Source: Rhabdornis inornatus (Eukaryota; Chordata; Aves; Passeriformes; Rhabdornithidae). Taken from it: a DNA stretch of 64,000 bases. Below are positions 60,088-64,000 of the stretch, in pieces. The notes beneath the pieces were generated by a model that was given only the letters and a program-made list of their open reading frames with translations, was not told the DNA's origin and did no database searches. Within the stretch, counting starts at the first letter, position 1. Every line of letters starts with the position of its first letter. The stretch lies in contig VWZS01010887.1 of the NCBI GenBank assembly GCA_013397075.1, positions 398,183 to 462,182 on the forward strand, read 5' to 3'. A program made the translations under genes and the position numbers.

Positions 60088-63000
60088 CTGTAGAAAGAAA
60101 AAGCAAGAAATCAGTAAATCTCTTTCCTTAAATATAGCATATCAAAGTCTAATTTGAAGTTAACATTTCATATTTTCAGAAATGTATCTAGCATGAAAAA
60201 AAAATGTATTGTTTTCTATAGCTTCTACTAATTAAGATATTCTCCTGGCACCTTCTCTTTAAAATGCCAATACCTCATTTTCTGTCTTTATTTTGTGGAA
60301 AGCACTTCAAATAATACTAGATTATTCTGAATTCTAGAAGTCAAAAATGTCCATCTAAAATCAGATAAGAGGCAGCATAGGAAGACTGATGCTGAATTAT
60401 TTCCACACTATATTCAATACCAACCAGTCAAAAATGCAGAACACAGTATCCTACAAATCGTATCTCCATTTCCTCTTGAGTAAAGCTCTGCCATTAGCGA
60501 ACATCATTCTCTTGAAAAGGTTTCATTGCTGCTATTAATGGTTTGACATTTTAAATAATGCCATATGTTAAAATTAGGGGTACCTGTCAAACCCTGACCC
60601 TGCAGCATATGAGAGTATCTTGTGTAATAACAGAGAACAGCACATAAAAATGTCATCCATTTCTTCTACGGGGAAAGTGAGAATAACTCCAAAAGCTTAA
60701 GGTTTTATATTAACAAAACTCTTTCAGGACCCATTAAGGAAACATTTTAAATTACTCTCTCTAAAAAGTGTTTGGACTACCTTACAGTCTCAGAAAGGAC
60801 TGTGAATATCTACTAGAACATATTTCAGCAACTAGAACAGTTAGTATGCCACTACCTATTAAATACTTCGATAGCACTAAGAGCAGTATATCTGAAATAG
60901 ATTGGTCTCTGGACATTGCACAGAAAACACTGCAGAATATCATGCCTTCACTGGTTTTACTACAGGCATATACTGACCTTTTGTTAGCAGATGCCACATA
61001 AAAGTTTAATAATTTAAGATAGCTTAGTGCAAAGCAGGAGCAATTTTCAAAACCAGTGATATCTGAATGCCAACTTGCTTGTAAAATTACTGTAATAAAA
61101 GGCAATGTATTTAGTTCTCATCTGGTAAAATAGCTCCATTCAAAATAAACTTTCTCACATTTAATATACATTTCAGTTAAAGAGCAGCTTTATGTTTTTG
61201 TCCAGTGCTGCTAGTACACAAAATTCTAATATGCCCCTATTCATTTTTGTAGCAATCTTTACTGTGAATTTTGTTATCAACCATAGCTGCAGAAATGCTT
61301 CCTCAAAAGCAGCTAAATGTTTTAAAACAGATACAAGATAAGAAATTATTTTATAACATGTTGTCAAGTTATAGAAGTAAGCAGTGATTTAAGTCTAAAT
61401 GTAACTACACTATCTTAATTAAAAAAACAGAAGTAAGGAATAGCCAAGTTAGATTTATGTACAAGTATTTCTTTTATTACCTTGCCTTTGATACATCTTT
61501 TGCTTTGTTAAATTGTATATGCTCTGAAAACAGCACTGCAAGCAATTTGCCTGTGTGACAATGCTAGAAAGAGGTGATGCATGCTTTATTGCCTTGCCCT
61601 GCGAATAAATTGTTGTCCTAAAGTGCAAGTGAACAAGGCAGCCTCAACTGTTATGAGAGAACCCACTCAAAGCTCAACAACCATTATCAGTTTTACAATT
61701 AATTGCCTTATAATTGCTGAATTGTCAGTTTACTTTATTTTAATGGACACCAGATATCTTCATGAGTCACATGCAATATTTTCCAAGTGTTTATACACTG
61801 CACACACTAATTCTGCATTGATATATTCATGTTTAAATAGAATGTCTCTCAGGACAGCCTTGAGCAGTGCATGTACACTTGTGAAACAGTACAGTTTGAC
61901 ACCTACACGGGAAAGACTATGAATTTATCCAGAGAGATCTGATTCTGAAAGTGTGGCACAGTGCACAGCACAATAAGATCTTCCATTTGTAATTACAGCC
62001 ATATTTTATAGGCCTTCTGCTGTGAGTTTCATCAGAGGTCCTCCTGTGCTTCTGCTTCATATCTGGGAGAGCTCTTTGAGTGACTCAAATTACAAGGAGA
62101 CATTTCTTTCTTACAGACCACTTTGTCACAAGTTCTAAAACTTGTTTGTGCAACATATGGAGACAAAATTCTGTCTGCTTTTGGAACCTATTCCGGAAGA
62201 CTTGTGACCTGGACATTTAGTATCCAGTTTAGGGAAGGAAATAGGCATAAGCATGATAGAATATTATATTTACTAATCTAGGAAATTTCTAGGAATGCAG
62301 ATTAGGTAAAGCTAAAAACAATAAGATTACTCATATCGAAGAGTAATTGTCCTAATGTAGACAGAATAAATGTAAAGCTCACATAAACAGAAATTAAACA
62401 ATGGATACCTCAGTCTAGCATATGTATCTAAGATCTAAGCTATGATTCAGAAAACAGCAAGCAAATGCTTCAAAGCACATCTAAATACAGACTCTTTTTC
62501 ACACTGATACTTCCACCTTTGGCTGTCTTCAAGACTAGAAGCCATAGGAACCCTTTTCCCATGGATTTCCCAGCACCCATCCAAATTCAGGAAACACTAA
62601 GATTCAAAGTTTCTGTTGCTGTATATTCATTGGTCATTAATCCAAGATGAGAACGGACAAAAAAATTTAAAACATAACAAAACAAAACAAACAAAAATTC
62701 CACATACACACCAGAAACTGAACAAACAAGTAAACGAATGTTAGCATTCTCTTCTACCAGACCACATTTTGTTACCTCTCTTTTTTGGAGTGCTTAATGT
62801 TCCTTGGACTTGAAATTACCATAAATTACTCAACTCAGGTTTTGCTGAGTTGTTCACCTGTTAGGAAGCATAGATCTTTCAAGTGGTCTAGGAAGGTTTA
62901 AAGTTCAGGAAGGGCTGGGGACATGGGAGGCAGGGACTGGCAGTCACTTCTTAAGTTCCCTCTCACTGTGGCATCTCACAGTAACTGCTTCATTTCAGTC

Positions 63001-64000
63001 ATACATTATGTTAAACACAGTCCAAAAGAACAGCACAACCATTTCTTTCATAGAGCACAGGGATTTTTGCCTTCTCACAAAAAATAAAATCCGGATCCCT
63101 GGAATTCAATAATTTTTCTTCAACCAGCTCATTTTCTCTTCTGACCATTAAGTCATATTTTTTGGAAAAATAAAATGTTTAGGCAGATATACACTGGTTT
63201 TTCTCTTTTCTTTATCCAAAGAGTATCTGGATTTACAACATTTCCTCCAGCAGAGGATGCAGGATCCATATCAAAACATATATACATCAAAGGCTGTGTT
63301 CTACTTAGAAATATTCTTTCCTCATGGGTACTCAAAAATTTTCTGAGGAAAAAGAAAAGAACATGACCCTGTCCTAACACTGGAGATCAAAATTTATTGA
63401 GTACATTGCCATATGATAATTCTGAGTACAGGAATTATTATCTTGCCATGTGAACATCAGAGTTAGCAAAAGGCTGAAGGATATAATAACTCTGGAATTT
63501 ATTTAGTGACTGTGAACTAGTTATACTACAATAATGATTTTACAGAAAGCTTCTAATTCGAACTCAAAATAATTGTTTCAGTGCCTACTGCTAGAAAGCA
63601 GTCACTAACATAAGTTAATGAGTAAAAATCATGACACTTGAAACTAGAGAGTAGTGGATAATAAAATGGTACAGCACCCATACATCTGGCTGTCTAAAAT
63701 ATTCAAGTAGCGCTATAAAAATAAACACAAGGATTTCAAGTTCTGTTCTAAGAACCAAGCAAAAGTTCAAAGACAGCATTTAGAATGATGAAATAATCTC
63801 CCTTCTTGAGCTAGAAGAGAGCACTATACTACAGAGTCTTAATACTTCCCTTAAAATTTCATGTAGCTCTAGTAAGAACACTCAATGAGGAACATACAGC
63901 CAAAACCTAATAATTTACTGCTATGCTAATCCAGAAACCTCAGAGTGATCTGCACTTGCTGACTTCTCTTCAGGGGCACATCAGAGCTCCAATCCTTTCA
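60088..64000 (-). other. RYR2: RYR2 intron 3 (3' part)
   Basis: I searched both strands by eye for the expected 105-nt exon 3 (ending ..EKSEG, containing VRALQEML in mammals) and did not find it. Exon 3 probably lies beyond the window end and this is intron. Open frames of 107-113 codons (60782-61105, 61581-61922) show no domain. No repeat family is recognised. Confidence 0.75.

Noticed and set aside
61581..61922. 113-codon plus-strand open frame
   Set aside because: No recognisable family, no promoter or splice signals; likely chance in intron 3.
60088..64000. A possible RYR2 exon 3 upstream of exon 4
   Set aside because: No 105-nt stretch with the expected residues and AG/GT ends was found on reading the minus strand; it is probably outside the window.
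1..64000. Bacterial or phage content, CRISPR arrays, operons, tRNA or rRNA genes
   Set aside because: The spliced vertebrate gene and avian repeats explain the window; no clover-leaf, spaced direct-repeat array or dense coding was seen.

Overview
The window is vertebrate, almost certainly avian, nuclear DNA. It is AT-rich and has the debris typical of bird introns: CR1 LINE 3' ends and an avian-type LTR family. None of the many open frames of 60-145 codons looks like an independent gene. The signal is thirteen short coding exons on the minus strand, all from one gene: the cardiac ryanodine receptor RYR2, the Ca2+ release channel of the sarcoplasmic/endoplasmic reticulum. I cannot name the species from this sequence.

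Transcription runs from high to low coordinates. Using human exon numbering, recalled and not looked up here, the window holds: exon 4 (60067-60087, a 21-nt microexon), exon 5 (49685-49699, a 15-nt microexon), exons 6, 7 and 8 (40042-38254, close together), exon 9 (26816-26915), exon 10 (23331-23427), exon 11 (13630-13704), exon 12 (10468-10624), exon 13 (4296-4460), exon 14 (3114-3235), exon 15 (994-1177) and exon 16 (178-313). Every boundary is AG/GT, every phase joins, and the exon lengths (21, 15, 75, 79, 113, 100, 97, 75, 157, 165, 122, 184, 136) equal those I recall for human RYR2. The joined frame codes for about residues 92-538 of the cytoplasmic N-terminal region: the end of beta-trefoil domain A, the MIR-type beta-trefoil domain B, and the start of the alpha-helical RIH domain C. 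Exon 3 and exon 17 lie outside the window.

Between the exons lie introns of 0.7-11.3 kb. Intron 8 (26916-38253) carries two CR1 pieces, a roughly 178-bp tandem duplication with telomere-like TTAGGG motifs, and two adjacent perfect inverted repeats (23-bp and 43-bp arms). Intron 10 has a short CpG-rich patch. Intron 12 has a CR1 fragment and the only ambiguous base. Intron 5 holds a minus-oriented solo LTR. Intron 4 holds a plus-oriented, broken endogenous retrovirus with a nested CR1. These two related LTRs therefore flank microexon 5 in inverted orientation.

I found no RNA genes, CRISPR arrays or other protein-coding genes. The observations most worth following are the two microexons, which standard gene finders easily miss, and the perfect double hairpin in intron 8.
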